The notes beneath the pieces are model-generated. The model was not told where the DNA came from, did not search any database, and saw only the letters and a program-made list of their open reading frames with translations. The position numbers and the translations under genes are program-made. A stretch of DNA of 37,806 nt, taken from assembly GCF_001064145.1 (NCBI RefSeq), contig NZ_JVOJ01000025.1:1-37806 (forward strand), in the 5' to 3' direction. Shown piece by piece: positions 1-6,966 of this stretch. Every line of letters starts with the position of its first letter. Position 1 is the stretch's first letter. This DNA is from Sanguibacter keddieii. Lineage in GTDB: Bacteria; Actinomycetota; Actinomycetes; Actinomycetales; Actinomycetaceae.

Positions 1-618
1 GAGGGCATTGTCATAGGGCGTGATACGTTCCGGCGCTTGTGGCGCGCCGAAGGGCTGCGCGTGCGCCCGCGCAAAGCCCACAAGCCCCGCACCGCACCAC
101 GCCTGCAACCCCTGGTCACAGCGAATGCTCCTGGGCAGGTGTGGGCCATTGATTTCCAGTTCGACTCGGACTGGAAGGGGCGCGTGTTCAAGGTCTGTCA
201 CGTCATTGATGAGTTCACGCGCCAGCACCTGGCTTTCCGCGTTGAGCGGCGCATGGGAGCCGTCGACGTGATCGAAATGCTTGACCTGGCTGCCCTGGCC
301 CATGGGGCACCCCAGGTGCTTCGGGCCGATAACGGGCCTGAATTCATCGCCGCAGCCGTGGGGCGCTGGGCCAGCGAGCACGACACACTCCAAGCATTCA
401 TCCCACCGGGCCAGCCGTGGCATAACGGGTTCGTGGAGTCCTTACACAACCGTATGCGTGATGAACTCTTGGAGGACAACATGTTCGAGGATCTCAACCA
501 CGCGCGCACGCTGATTGGTGCCTGGTCGCGCCGCTACAATGAAGAGCACCCCCACAGCGCGCTGGGCTGGCTCTCACCCAACCAGTACGCGCGCCAATGG
601 GCACAACACCACCAATAA
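1..618 (+). CDS. IS3-family transposase OrfB, 3' part (cut by window edge)
   Basis: This is the catalytic rve-type integrase domain of an IS3-family insertion sequence, which cuts and joins the element's DNA ends. The frame is open from the first base, so the N-terminus lies outside the window. The acidic triad is visible: Asp in VWAIDFQFD, Asp in RADNGPEF and Glu in NGFVESLHNR. The last two are separated by 35 residues, the DD(35)E spacing of the IS3 family. The C-terminal HPHSALGWLSPNQYA block is also typical. No frame break is visible in the part present. The upstream OrfA and the left end cannot be seen. The right end must lie within the next one or two hundred bases, but I could not fix it because the matching left end is absent. 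Confidence 0.93.
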   Translation, partial: EGIVIGRDTFRRLWRAEGLRVRPRKAHKPRTAPRLQPLVTANAPGQVWAIDFQFDSDWKGRVFKVCHVIDEFTRQHLAFRVERRMGAVDVIEMLDLAALAHGAPQVLRADNGPEFIAAAVGRWASEHDTLQAFIPPGQPWHNGFVESLHNRMRDELLEDNMFEDLNHARTLIGAWSRRYNEEHPHSALGWLSPNQYARQWAQHHQ

Positions 619-682
619 CAACCAACAACCCTCAAAACACCCGGTCCACAAAACCAGACCAGACCACCTTCATGCCGGCGGT

Positions 683-765
683 GGTGGGGGTTTTGCAGCA
701 TTAGGAACTGGCTGGCGGTGTGTCGCCGGCGTGTCGGGGTTCTAATGACGCAATTCCCCCGTTTG
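683..765 (+). repeat. 83-bp imperfect palindrome, left copy (pairs with 37637-37720)
   Basis: The block runs from GGTGGGGGTTTTGCAGCATT to CCCCCGTTTG. It recurs in inverted orientation at 37637-37720 with roughly 80% identity by eye. Its arms are nested: GGGGG with CCCCC, TTGC with GCAA, and CATTAG with CTAATG. The centre contains GTGTCG twice. It may be an insertion-sequence end or an independent palindromic element. The similarity to the right copy does not extend into the DNA next to the transposase, which argues against a simple insertion-sequence end. Confidence 0.7.
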
Positions 766-816
766 GCGGCGGTGAGGCCACGACGTTAGGCAGTGTGGCC
801 GCCAACCGAAGCAATT

Positions 817-921
817 TCGCACGTAATTCCCCGACGACTGCTTCACAGGCTGAATTACCATCATTGGAATTGCAACGTTCGCAGGCTATCTCAAAAAGTG
901 ACCGCATTAAATTACGTGCGA
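817..921 (+). repeat. 105-bp palindromic element, copy 1 (forward)
   Basis: Terminal arms TCGCACGTAATT (817-828) and AATTACGTGCGA (910-921). This copy belongs to the internal subtype with ATTGGAATTGCAACG in the linker, shared with the copies at 20739 and 27964. The first hairpin is weak (TTCA/TGAA). It lies about 95 bp upstream of the ABC ATPase gene, so here it is on the 5' side of a gene. Confidence 0.85.
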
Positions 922-941
922 CTTTTGGAAGATGTCACCCC

Positions 942-953
942 TGACATTTGTCA
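942..953. promoter_or_regulatory. Palindrome TGACATTTGTCA upstream of the ABC operon
   Basis: Arms TGACA and TGTCA are separated by two bases. It lies about 60 bp upstream of the ABC gene and could be the binding site of the LuxR-type regulator encoded at 3820-4461, since such loci often control their own transporter. That is inference; no second copy was seen to support it. Confidence 0.35.
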
Positions 954-1001
954 TGGCTCCTCCTGCATCAAAGGACACTTCCGGCCCCTCATATACGAGC
1001 G

Positions 1002-1007
1002 CAGACT
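1002..1007 (+). promoter_or_regulatory. Candidate -10 box CAGACT of a leaderless transcript
   Basis: CAGACT is followed by GG and then the ATG seven bases after the hexamer. There is no Shine-Dalgarno sequence. The same AGACTGG-then-ATG arrangement precedes the genes at 14035 and 15311, and a near match (TAGGCTGG) precedes 2640. No -35 box is clear. Confidence 0.4.
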
Positions 1008-1014
1008 GGGTGCC

Positions 1015-1737
1015 ATGAACACAGAAGCAACGCCCGCCCTCCAGGCGACGAACATCCACCAGTCTTTCGGCCACGTCGACGCGCTGCGCGGCGTGAACCT
1101 CACCCTCATGCCCGGCGAAATCGTGGCGCTCCTCGGCGTCAACGGCGCAGGCAAGAGCACCTTCCTGGACATCGTCCTCGGCCTGGCCACCCCCACGCAG
1201 GGGGACATCAGCGTCTACGGCATGAGCCCACGCGAGGCCGTGCGCCGCTCCCTCGTGGGTGCCATGCTCCAGTCCGGTGCTTTACCGCGCGACGGGAAGG
1301 TCCGCAACACGATCGACCTGGTCGCCGCCATGCACGCCGACCCGATCCCCACCGACGAGCTCCTCGAGCGCACGAACCTGACGAAGCTCGCCAAGCGCCC
1401 GCTCAACAAGCTCTCCGGCGGCGAGGTGCAGCGCGTGCGCCTCGCCCTCGCGCTGTCCGGCAACCCGGACTTCCTGATCCTCGACGAGGCCACGGCCGGC
1501 ATGGACGCCCTGGCGCGGCGCGCATTCTGGGACACGATGCACGCCGAGGCCGCGGAGGGCCGCACGCTCCTCTTCGCCACGCACTACCTGACCGAGGCCC
1601 GCAAGGAGGCCGATCGCATCGTCATCATCGACGCCGGGAAGGTCCTCCTGGACGCTCCCACCGAGCAGGTTGTCGCCGACAACGAGGACCTCGAAGACGT
1701 CTTCGAGCGCATCACCTCCCACGCAGACGCCGAGTGA
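1015..1737 (+). CDS. ABC transporter ATP-binding protein (ABC-2 exporter type)
   Basis: 240 residues, cytoplasmic. It hydrolyses ATP to drive the permease encoded next. Walker A is GVNGAGKST (41-49), the signature is LSGGE (133-137), Walker B is LILDEAT (154-160) and the H-loop His is H190 in FATHYLTEA. The FATHYLTEA block and the short C-terminus are typical of the CcmA/DrrA-like group paired with ABC-2 permeases. The ATG at 1015 was chosen because the Q-loop and N-terminal beta strands start right after it; upstream sequence in frame is repeat DNA. The gene is followed by the permease, a DesK-type kinase and a response regulator, an arrangement common for exporters of lipids, peptides or antimicrobials. 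The substrate cannot be told from the sequence. Confidence 0.92.
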   Translation: MNTEATPALQATNIHQSFGHVDALRGVNLTLMPGEIVALLGVNGAGKSTFLDIVLGLATPTQGDISVYGMSPREAVRRSLVGAMLQSGALPRDGKVRNTIDLVAAMHADPIPTDELLERTNLTKLAKRPLNKLSGGEVQRVRLALALSGNPDFLILDEATAGMDALARRAFWDTMHAEAAEGRTLLFATHYLTEARKEADRIVIIDAGKVLLDAPTEQVVADNEDLEDVFERITSHADAE

Positions 1738-1765
1738 GTGCGACGAACGCCCACCCCGATGAGCC

Positions 1766-1782
1766 GGCCCCAGCCTCGTCCC
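1766..1782 (-). repeat. Dispersed motif GACGAGGCYGGGGC, copy between ABC genes
   Basis: The plus strand reads GGCCCCAGCCTCGTCCC, the reverse complement of the dispersed motif found about a dozen times in the window. It sits in the 104-bp gap between the ATPase and permease genes. Confidence 0.5.
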
Positions 1783-1841
1783 GAGGCCGACGCCGAGGCC
1801 CCCGCCCCACGAACGCAGACACGACACACGAAGAAGGAATC

Positions 1842-2630
1842 ATGACCACCCACGCACCCGCGCGTACCACCGACCGACCGATCCCCTCCCCCTTCACGGG
1901 GGCCGGGAAGCTGTGGCGCGCGACGTTCCTGTCGCACATCCTCAACCCATGGAACATGGCGTTTGCCCTGCTCCTGCCCCTGTTCATGTACGCGATGTTC
2001 GGGATGACCGAGGCCGCGCGCACCACGCAGACCGGGCGCGGCAACGTGGCCGCCGCGATGGTCGTCATGATGACCACGTACGGCGTCATCCTGGTGGGCG
2101 GGTCGCTCGGCGCGACGCTGTCCGTCGAGCGCACGACCGGCATCTCGCGCATGTACGCGCTGACCCCCATCCAGCCGTGGGTGATCCTCCTCGTGCGCCT
2201 GACGGCCCTCGTGGCGCTGAGCGCGTTCATCGCGCTCATCTGCTTCAGCGTTGGTCTGGCCACCGGCTCGCAGATGACGGCGGGCGCGTGGGCGGCCAGC
2301 GCCGCGGTGGTCATCGCGCTGTCGGCGCTCGGTGCACTCATCGGCCTGGCGTGCGGCTACACGATTAAGGGCGAGAACGCCTACAGCGCCTCGGCGTTCG
2401 TCATGGTGTTCGGCGCGTTCGTGTCCGGCATGTTCATCCCGCTGGAGCAGATGCCGCCCTTCGTCTCCCACGTCGCGCCCTTCACGCCCCTGTACGGCGC
2501 CGTTCAGGCGATCTACGCGGTCGCCGGTACCGTCCCGATGCCGACGGCGGCGTGGCTCAACATCGTCGGGTGGGTGGTTATCACGGCGGGCATCGCCTGG
2601 TGGGGCGCGTCCCACGACACGGGTCGCTAG
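1842..2630 (+). CDS. ABC-2 type transporter permease
   Basis: 262 residues with about six hydrophobic segments. It forms the membrane channel for the ATPase encoded just upstream. After a short soluble N-terminus come segments around AFALLLPLFMYAMFG, AMVVMMTTYGVILVGGS, VILLVRLTALVALSAF, AASAAVVIALSALGALIG, SASAFVMVFGAFVSGMF and a final one near the C-terminus. The ERTTGISRMYALTPI loop and the FIPLEQMPPFV stretch before the last segments are characteristic of the DrrB/YhfJ-like ABC-2 permeases linked to DesK/DesR systems. ATG 1842 is preceded by GAAGGAATC, a good ribosome binding site. A 104-bp gap separates it from the ATPase, and only nine bases separate it from the kinase that follows. Confidence 0.9.
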   Translation: MTTHAPARTTDRPIPSPFTGAGKLWRATFLSHILNPWNMAFALLLPLFMYAMFGMTEAARTTQTGRGNVAAAMVVMMTTYGVILVGGSLGATLSVERTTGISRMYALTPIQPWVILLVRLTALVALSAFIALICFSVGLATGSQMTAGAWAASAAVVIALSALGALIGLACGYTIKGENAYSASAFVMVFGAFVSGMFIPLEQMPPFVSHVAPFTPLYGAVQAIYAVAGTVPMPTAAWLNIVGWVVITAGIAWWGASHDTGR

Positions 2631-2633
2631 GCT
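2628..2633 (+). promoter_or_regulatory. Candidate -10 box TAGGCT before the histidine kinase
   Basis: TAGGCTGG overlaps the stop codon of the permease gene and precedes the kinase ATG by six bases. It matches the AGACTGG-type boxes seen before other genes here. It would allow kinase and regulator to be made independently of the transporter. Confidence 0.35.
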
Positions 2634-2639
2634 GGTGTC

Positions 2640-3743
2640 ATGAAGGAGCGCTTGATCTCCCTGGCGTGGGCGGCCCCGTGGATGCTGTTCATGGGGTTTC
2701 CCCTCGCCTACGCCCTGGAACTGCCGGATCCGGCCCAGCGCGCGGGCCTCATCGGGTTGTGCGCCCTTGTCGCGGTCGTTAACTCGGCGACGTGGCTGAC
2801 CAATCCCCTGCCCGCGCGCAACTCCTTCACGAGGCCGTTCATCCTCTCCCACGCGGCGTTGGCGGCGGCGACGGTCGCCTACCTCGTGTACGCGGTTTCC
2901 GTTGACACGCCACACGCGTTCATGCTGACGTCGTATCTGCTGGTCGCGTGGGTGTTTCAGGCGCCGGGCAGGTTCATTGTCGCGGGCCTCGTGCCGGTGA
3001 CCGCTATCGCGGGGGTGGCGGCCTACGCGCAGGGTGAGCCCCTGTGGATGGGCTGGTACCTGGTGCTGCTGTGTGTCTTCGTGGGGGTGGCGCGTTGGCG
3101 CATGGAGCTTTCGGCCCGCGAGCATCTGCGCCGCCAGGATGCGATCCAGCGCGCAAAGGCCGCGGAGCGTGCGCGCCTGAGCACGGACCTGCATGACATT
3201 CTCGGGCACTCGCTGACGGGGATCACGATGGTGTCCGAGCTGGCGGGTCGCCTCCTGGAGGCTGGGCGCGTGGAGGAGGCGCGCGAGCAGCTGCGCACCA
3301 TCACCGCCCAGTCGAACGAGGCCTTGGCTGACGTCCGCCGCATCGTGGCGGCCACGCGGGCCTTGTCCCCGGGAGAGGAGCTCGAGGAAGCCCGCTCGCT
3401 TCTGGAGGTCGCGCGCATCGACGCCGAGATCACGAACGAGGGCGAGCCACCGTCGGGGCCTCGTTCGGCCGCGGCCGCCCACGTGATCCGCGAGGGTGTT
3501 ACGAACGCCATCCTGCACGCGCGCCCCTCGTGGGTGCGGGTCCGTCTCTCTCCGGACGGCGTGACCGTCACGAACGACGGATACTCGGCCGCCTACGCCG
3601 CGTCGAGCGCGGGATCCGGCTCGGGGCTCGCGGGCCTGTCCGAGCTGGTCGGCGACGAGGGCACGCTCACGTGGGGCGCGTCGGGCTCCACGTGGACGCT
3701 CGCACTGGCCTTCGAGGCCACACCCGCCGCCCACTCGTCCTGA
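2640..3743 (+). CDS. DesK-type sensor histidine kinase
   Basis: 367 residues. It is the membrane sensor of a two-component system: it phosphorylates itself on His and passes the phosphate to the regulator encoded next. Four to five hydrophobic segments fill residues 1-152. A HisKA_3 dimerisation helix follows with the phospho-acceptor H185 in ARLSTDLHDILGHSL. The HATPase domain has the N-box REGVTNAILHA (284-294) and a G-box GSGSGLAGL (326-334). There is no separate input domain, so the sensing is probably done by the membrane segments, as in DesK. The ATG at 2640 lies nine bases after the permease stop. No clear ribosome binding site is present, and a TAGGCT box suggests a leaderless start. 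Confidence 0.92.
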   Translation: MKERLISLAWAAPWMLFMGFPLAYALELPDPAQRAGLIGLCALVAVVNSATWLTNPLPARNSFTRPFILSHAALAAATVAYLVYAVSVDTPHAFMLTSYLLVAWVFQAPGRFIVAGLVPVTAIAGVAAYAQGEPLWMGWYLVLLCVFVGVARWRMELSAREHLRRQDAIQRAKAAERARLSTDLHDILGHSLTGITMVSELAGRLLEAGRVEEAREQLRTITAQSNEALADVRRIVAATRALSPGEELEEARSLLEVARIDAEITNEGEPPSGPRSAAAAHVIREGVTNAILHARPSWVRVRLSPDGVTVTNDGYSAAYAASSAGSGSGLAGLSELVGDEGTLTWGASGSTWTLALAFEATPAAHSS

Positions 3744-3774
3744 GGGGTGGCGAACACAAGGAACGATCCTCTCA

Positions 3775-3804
3775 CCTGCGCTAGCCTAGTACCCCAAGCG
3801 CAGG
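3775..3804 (+). promoter_or_regulatory. Inverted repeat CCTGCGCT/AGCGCAGG before the response regulator
   Basis: Perfect 8-bp arms enclose a 14-base loop containing TAGCCTAGT, which could itself be a -10 region. The dyad is followed by the strong ribosome binding site AGAAGGAGGG. It could be an operator or a weak attenuator between kinase and regulator. Confidence 0.45.
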
Positions 3805-3819
3805 CAGAAGGAGGGTGAC

Positions 3820-4461
3820 GTGACGATACGGGTACTCGTGGCCGACGACCAGGCGATGATTCGCGGTGCCCTGGCGGGGCTGCTGGACCTGGAGAGCGAC
3901 ATTGAGGTCGTTGCGCAGGCCGCCGACGGCACGCAGGCCCTCGAGGAACTGGCGCGCCTAGCATCAGCGGACGCCCCTGCCCACGCAAGCACCCCCGTCG
4001 ACGTCGCCATCATCGACGTCGAGATGCCCCGCATGGACGGCATCACGGCCACGCAGGCGATTTGCTCCCGTTTCCCGGGCGTGCGCGTGCTCATCGTGAC
4101 GACGTTCGGGCGCCCGGGATACCTGCAACGCGCACTCGACGCGGGGGCGACGGGCTTCATGGTGAAGGACGCACCGGTCGAAACCCTGGCCGACGGCGTG
4201 CGCACGGTGGCGGCGGGTGGCCGCGCGATTGATCAGAGCCTGGCTCTTGAGGCACTGTCGGCTGGGTCCTCGCCGCTGACGGAGCGCGAGGCCGACGTCT
4301 TGCGCGAGGTCGAGGGCGGCGGCACCATCGCGGACATCGCCCGTTCGCTGGGACTCAGCCAGGGGACGGTGCGCAACCACGTGTCCTCGGCAATGCTGAA
4401 GATGGACGCGCGCACGCGTGCCGAGGCCGCGTCCCTGGCTCGCGCGGCCGGCTGGCTGTAG
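3820..4461 (+). CDS. LuxR/NarL-family response regulator (DesR-like)
   Basis: 213 residues. It is the partner of the kinase upstream, a DNA-binding protein controlled by phosphorylation. The receiver domain has acidic D9-D10, the phospho-acceptor D66 in IIDVEMPRMDG, T94/T95 and the conserved K116. The C-terminal GerE helix-turn-helix covers about residues 152-210 with SPLTEREADVL and SLGLSQGTVRNHVSSAMLKM. A short Ala-rich insert (ASADAPAHAST) lies in the receiver domain before the D66 strand. The start is GTG at 3820, preceded by AGAAGGAGGGTGAC, one of the best ribosome binding sites in the window. The likely target is the ABC operon upstream, which is inference from gene order. Confidence 0.93.
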   Translation: MTIRVLVADDQAMIRGALAGLLDLESDIEVVAQAADGTQALEELARLASADAPAHASTPVDVAIIDVEMPRMDGITATQAICSRFPGVRVLIVTTFGRPGYLQRALDAGATGFMVKDAPVETLADGVRTVAAGGRAIDQSLALEALSAGSSPLTEREADVLREVEGGGTIADIARSLGLSQGTVRNHVSSAMLKMDARTRAEAASLARAAGWL

Positions 4462-4475
4462 GCAGGCCGCGCAAG

Positions 4476-4494
4476 TGGTATCAGAGTGATACCA
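4476..4494 (+). promoter_or_regulatory. Perfect operator TGGTATCAgagTGATACCA of the toxin-antitoxin pair
   Basis: Two 8-bp arms flank a 3-base centre, ending eight bases before the antitoxin ATG. The right arm contains GATACC, placed like a -10 box for a leaderless transcript. A bound ribbon-helix-helix antitoxin would block the promoter, the usual autoregulation of such pairs. Confidence 0.75.
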
Positions 4495-4501
4495 TTCCGA
4501 T

Positions 4502-4705
4502 ATGGCTATGACACTTCGCCTCGACGAGGAACACGCACGCAAGCTCGACGAGCTCGCCCAGCGTTCCGGCACGTCAAAACACGACGCAGTGCTGCGCGCC
4601 ATCGATGAGGAATTCAACCGCATGACCCACCGTCAGCGCGTCACCGACGCACTCAACCAAACCGTTGAGCGCTGGGGGGACGCACTTGAGCGACTCGGCC
4701 AGTAA
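4502..4705 (+). CDS. Antitoxin, ribbon-helix-helix (CopG/ParD-like) type
   Basis: 67 residues. It is likely the antitoxin for the Doc-type toxin that follows and the repressor of the pair. The N-terminus MAMTLRLDEEHARKLDELA fits the beta strand and first helix of a ribbon-helix-helix fold, followed by RSGTSKHDAVLRAIDEEFN for the second helix. The C-terminal stretch (DALNQTVERWGDALERLGQ) would wrap the toxin. The ATG at 4502 has no ribosome binding site; the six upstream bases sit between the operator and the start, which suggests leaderless translation. A second ATG six bases downstream is possible. The toxin begins four bases after the stop. Confidence 0.82.
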   Translation: MAMTLRLDEEHARKLDELAQRSGTSKHDAVLRAIDEEFNRMTHRQRVTDALNQTVERWGDALERLGQ

Positions 4706-4709
4706 TACC

Positions 4710-5093
4710 ATGCCGTGCGAGTTTCTCTCGCTTGAGGATCTGCTGGACATCGTATCCGCGCTGAAAATCGGTCCTGTCCGGGATCTCGGCCTCCTCAATG
4801 CAGCAGCACTACGCCCCCAAACAACGCTGATGGGCCAAGACGCCTACCCGTCCACCGCCGCCAAGGCCGCAGCCCTGCTCGAATCGCTCACGAAAAATCA
4901 CGCGCTCATTGACGGAAACAAGCGTCTTGGATGGGCCGCATGTTCTGTTTTCTTGTCTCTCAATGCACTGCCGATCCGGGACACGGTTTCCAACGATGAC
5001 GTATACGAGCTTGTTATCGCCGTCGCTTCCTCTGACGTGACGCTCGAGCAAGTCTGCGCGACGCTCTCGGAATGGACGGCTACGCGCCCATGA
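4710..5093 (+). CDS. doc: Doc-family toxin (Fic fold kinase)
   Basis: 127 residues, close to the 126 of phage P1 Doc. Doc toxins stop translation by phosphorylating elongation factor Tu. The motif HALIDGNKRLGW (H64 to W75) matches Doc HxFxDxNKR: the Lys in GNKR replaces the second Gly of classical Fic enzymes (GNGR), the change linked to phosphotransfer instead of AMP transfer. H64, D68, N70, K71 and R72 are all present, so the enzyme looks intact. The ATG at 4710, four bases after the antitoxin stop, gives the family length; an upstream in-frame ATG at 4665 overlapping the antitoxin is less likely. The 3' end overlaps the VanZ-like gene on the other strand by 14 bp. Confidence 0.88.
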   Translation: MPCEFLSLEDLLDIVSALKIGPVRDLGLLNAAALRPQTTLMGQDAYPSTAAKAAALLESLTKNHALIDGNKRLGWAACSVFLSLNALPIRDTVSNDDVYELVIAVASSDVTLEQVCATLSEWTATRP

Positions 5094-5934
5094 AGCGCGA
5101 GTTGCGCGCCATGAAAGGCAGCAGGCGCACGCCCGCGTAGGTACCCAGCGTGTTCATAATGACGTCGTCGATGTCGACGACCCGGTAGGTGCAGGGCACG
5201 ACGCCGAACAGGCCCGTGTACTGGGTCAGCTCGATGAGGCAGGAGAGTGCGCAGCCGATCGCCACCCACGCAATCACGCGGCGGTGCGGGATCGAGCGCG
5301 CCAATCGGGACCCGTCGGCGGGCACACCATCCGGCGCGCGGCGCATACGCCGAATACGCCACGTGGTCTCCGCGAGGGCCCCCAGCGGCACAAACAGAGC
5401 AATATTCAGCAGGATCGACAGCGCGTACAGGGTCCCGCGCAGGTTCTCCCCGTCGCGGAACTGGTCGGCGACGGCCACGAACGATCCGAATGGCACGTAG
5501 TTGTCCCAGTGGATGATCGCGGCGCACGCGGCCACCGGGTCGGAGGGCAGCGGCAGCAGCGTGAAAATCAGCAGGCCCGCGAGGTAGAGGATCCAGGCGA
5601 GAGGCAGGGCGCGCGGGAGCCTCCACATCGACGAGGAGGAGGCCGCGACCACGGGAATCTCTGCCGTCGTCGGGGTGTCCGGGTTCTCCTCGCGAGGCAG
5701 AAGCGCACCTGTCTGCTTCGAGCGTCGGTAGATGAGAGGCAGCGCTTGAGCAACGGTCAGGCGGGCGCGGCTCACCCGCCCGGCGCTTTGGGTGGAGTCG
5801 GTCGAGGTCTCGGAACGCTCCGCGGTGACACTGGGGTTCCCGCGGCGGCCGAGCATCCACCACAGCGCGCACGCGATCGCACAGACGGCGGCGTAAAGCC
5901 CCAGATCAAGCGCCCAGTTAATCGCCGTGTACAT
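5080..5934 (-). CDS. VanZ-like integral membrane protein
   Basis: 284 residues. The VanZ domain occurs in proteins linked to glycopeptide tolerance and cell-envelope functions, but its biochemical role is not settled. A first membrane segment lies at about residues 8-29. A long polar stretch rich in Ser, Thr and Arg follows, then four more segments. Family marks are ALFVPLGALAE, the IELTQYTGLFG segment and RVVDIDDVIMNTLGTYAG. The ATG at 5934 is preceded by AAGGAGAGGGGTGAC and was preferred over an ATG at 6018 that has no ribosome binding site. The gene converges on the toxin with overlapping ends, so no terminator fits between them. Confidence 0.85.
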   Translation of the reverse strand: MYTAINWALDLGLYAAVCAIACALWWMLGRRGNPSVTAERSETSTDSTQSAGRVSRARLTVAQALPLIYRRSKQTGALLPREENPDTPTTAEIPVVAASSSSMWRLPRALPLAWILYLAGLLIFTLLPLPSDPVAACAAIIHWDNYVPFGSFVAVADQFRDGENLRGTLYALSILLNIALFVPLGALAETTWRIRRMRRAPDGVPADGSRLARSIPHRRVIAWVAIGCALSCLIELTQYTGLFGVVPCTYRVVDIDDVIMNTLGTYAGVRLLPFMARNSRFMGA

Positions 5935-6109
5935 GTCACCCCTCTCCTTGAGGGGAACATTACCGGCATTATCGGGCAACGTTGCGGACGTGCGCTCAGT
6001 TCCACACACGATGGACACATTGTGAGAAAACGGCTGGGAATCCGCTGGAAATTGTTGGTCAGAATTGCGCGTTGCAACGGCGCATGGCGCAGAAGCAGCT
6101 CCCCGCGCG

Positions 6110-6847
6110 TCATCCCGAACAGATTGACAGCTGCTCAGCGAGCGCGTCCTGCTCCGCGCGGGTGACGCTCAGCCCGTACGCGTTCTTGACGGCGATCTGG
6201 CGTTTCACGTAGTCGCAACGGAACTCGGTATTGGGCGGCAGCCACTGGTCCGCGGACGATGCCGACTTATCCTCATTCGCCTGCCCATCCACCGCAAGTA
6301 GGTTCTGCGGGTCGTTGGCGAATTCCTGGCGGCGCTGCGCGTCCCACTGCCAGGCCCCCGAGCGCCACGCGTCCGCGAGGGCGACGACGTGGTCGATCTG
6401 CACCAGGGACGAGGTCTTGTCCCCCCTCTGGAACTCGATCGTGGCCCCCGTGTAGGGTTCGGCAAGCGTGCCCGACAAGACCACGCAGTCGTGTGTGCCC
6501 GGCTTGAACATCGGGCGCGCCAGGTCGCGGGCAAGGATGTCGTTTCGGGTGTCGCAGCCGTTGTGGTCGGTGTCAGCCCACCGCTGCCCGAAGGCCTCGC
6601 GGTCATACGTCGGCGCGGCGGGATCGTCGACCGACTCTCGGACCGTGAGCTCGCGCAGCTGGCGGGCCGCCTCGCTATCCGGCAGGGAGGACAGGGCCTG
6701 CCCGCTGCTCAGCGGCGGCCACCCCAGGCGCGAGCGCAGGCCCAGCAGATCCCAGCCGACGCCGGGCGCGAACGCCCACATGAGGGCCGCGAGAATCACC
6801 AGCAGGACGGCCGTGTCCCCGATGCTCCTACGCCGCTTGCGCGCCAT
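6110..6847 (-). CDS. Membrane-anchored or secreted HNH endonuclease (DUF1524 type)
   Basis: 245 residues. It is a likely extracytoplasmic nuclease of the DUF1524/GmrSD C-terminal HNH family common in actinobacteria. An N-terminal segment (about 14-31, VLLVILAALMWAFAPGVG) anchors or exports it. The nuclease part has DTDHNGCDTRNDIL, then QIDHVVALADAW with the catalytic-type His in DHV, then NLLAVDGQANEDKS and the final YVKRQIAVKNAYGLS. These are the blocks expected for the family. ATG 6847 is preceded by AAAGGAG. It may serve in nutrient scavenging or DNA uptake from biofilm; that is a guess. A strong hairpin lies just upstream and separates it from the permease gene. Confidence 0.85.
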   Translation of the reverse strand: MARKRRRSIGDTAVLLVILAALMWAFAPGVGWDLLGLRSRLGWPPLSSGQALSSLPDSEAARQLRELTVRESVDDPAAPTYDREAFGQRWADTDHNGCDTRNDILARDLARPMFKPGTHDCVVLSGTLAEPYTGATIEFQRGDKTSSLVQIDHVVALADAWRSGAWQWDAQRRQEFANDPQNLLAVDGQANEDKSASSADQWLPPNTEFRCDYVKRQIAVKNAYGLSVTRAEQDALAEQLSICSG

Positions 6848-6879
6848 CTCCCTCTCCTTTCTCTCACAACGCCCACGCA

Positions 6880-6913
6880 ATGAGGGCACCCCGACCGTCC
6901 GGGGTGCCCTCAT
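6880..6913 (-). terminator. Strong hairpin terminator after the amino-acid permease
   Basis: Arms ATGAGGGCACCCC (6880-6892) and GGGGTGCCCTCAT (6901-6913) pair over 13 bp with an 8-base loop. No T-run follows, as is usual in GC-rich actinobacteria. It sits between the permease stop and the nuclease start, both on the minus strand. A second weaker stem lies at about 6919-6952. Confidence 0.7.
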
Positions 6914-6966
6914 GATGCACCCACCCACCGGCATCTGCGTCCCGGCGGGTGGATGCCTGTGGATAA

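Larger units (their letters stand above)
619..1014. other. Gene-free spacer between the IS and the ABC operon
   Basis: This 396-bp stretch has no convincing gene. It holds, in order, the presumed right end of the insertion sequence, an 83-bp imperfect palindrome (683-765), a stem with arms TTGGCGG (763-769) and CCGCCAA (800-806), the first 105-bp palindromic element (817-921), a 12-bp dyad (942-953) and a candidate -10 box just before the ABC gene. Apparent reading frames here change across the repeats and are not supported. Confidence 0.7.

Noticed and set aside
683-765. The 83-bp palindrome as an integron attC or tyrosine-recombinase attachment site
   Set aside because: No integrase gene, no conserved core triplets and only two copies were found, so the idea cannot be supported.
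1584-3734. A minus-strand open frame of 716 codons across the permease and kinase genes
   Set aside because: It is antisense to two well-supported genes and has the Arg/Gly-rich composition of a shadow frame.
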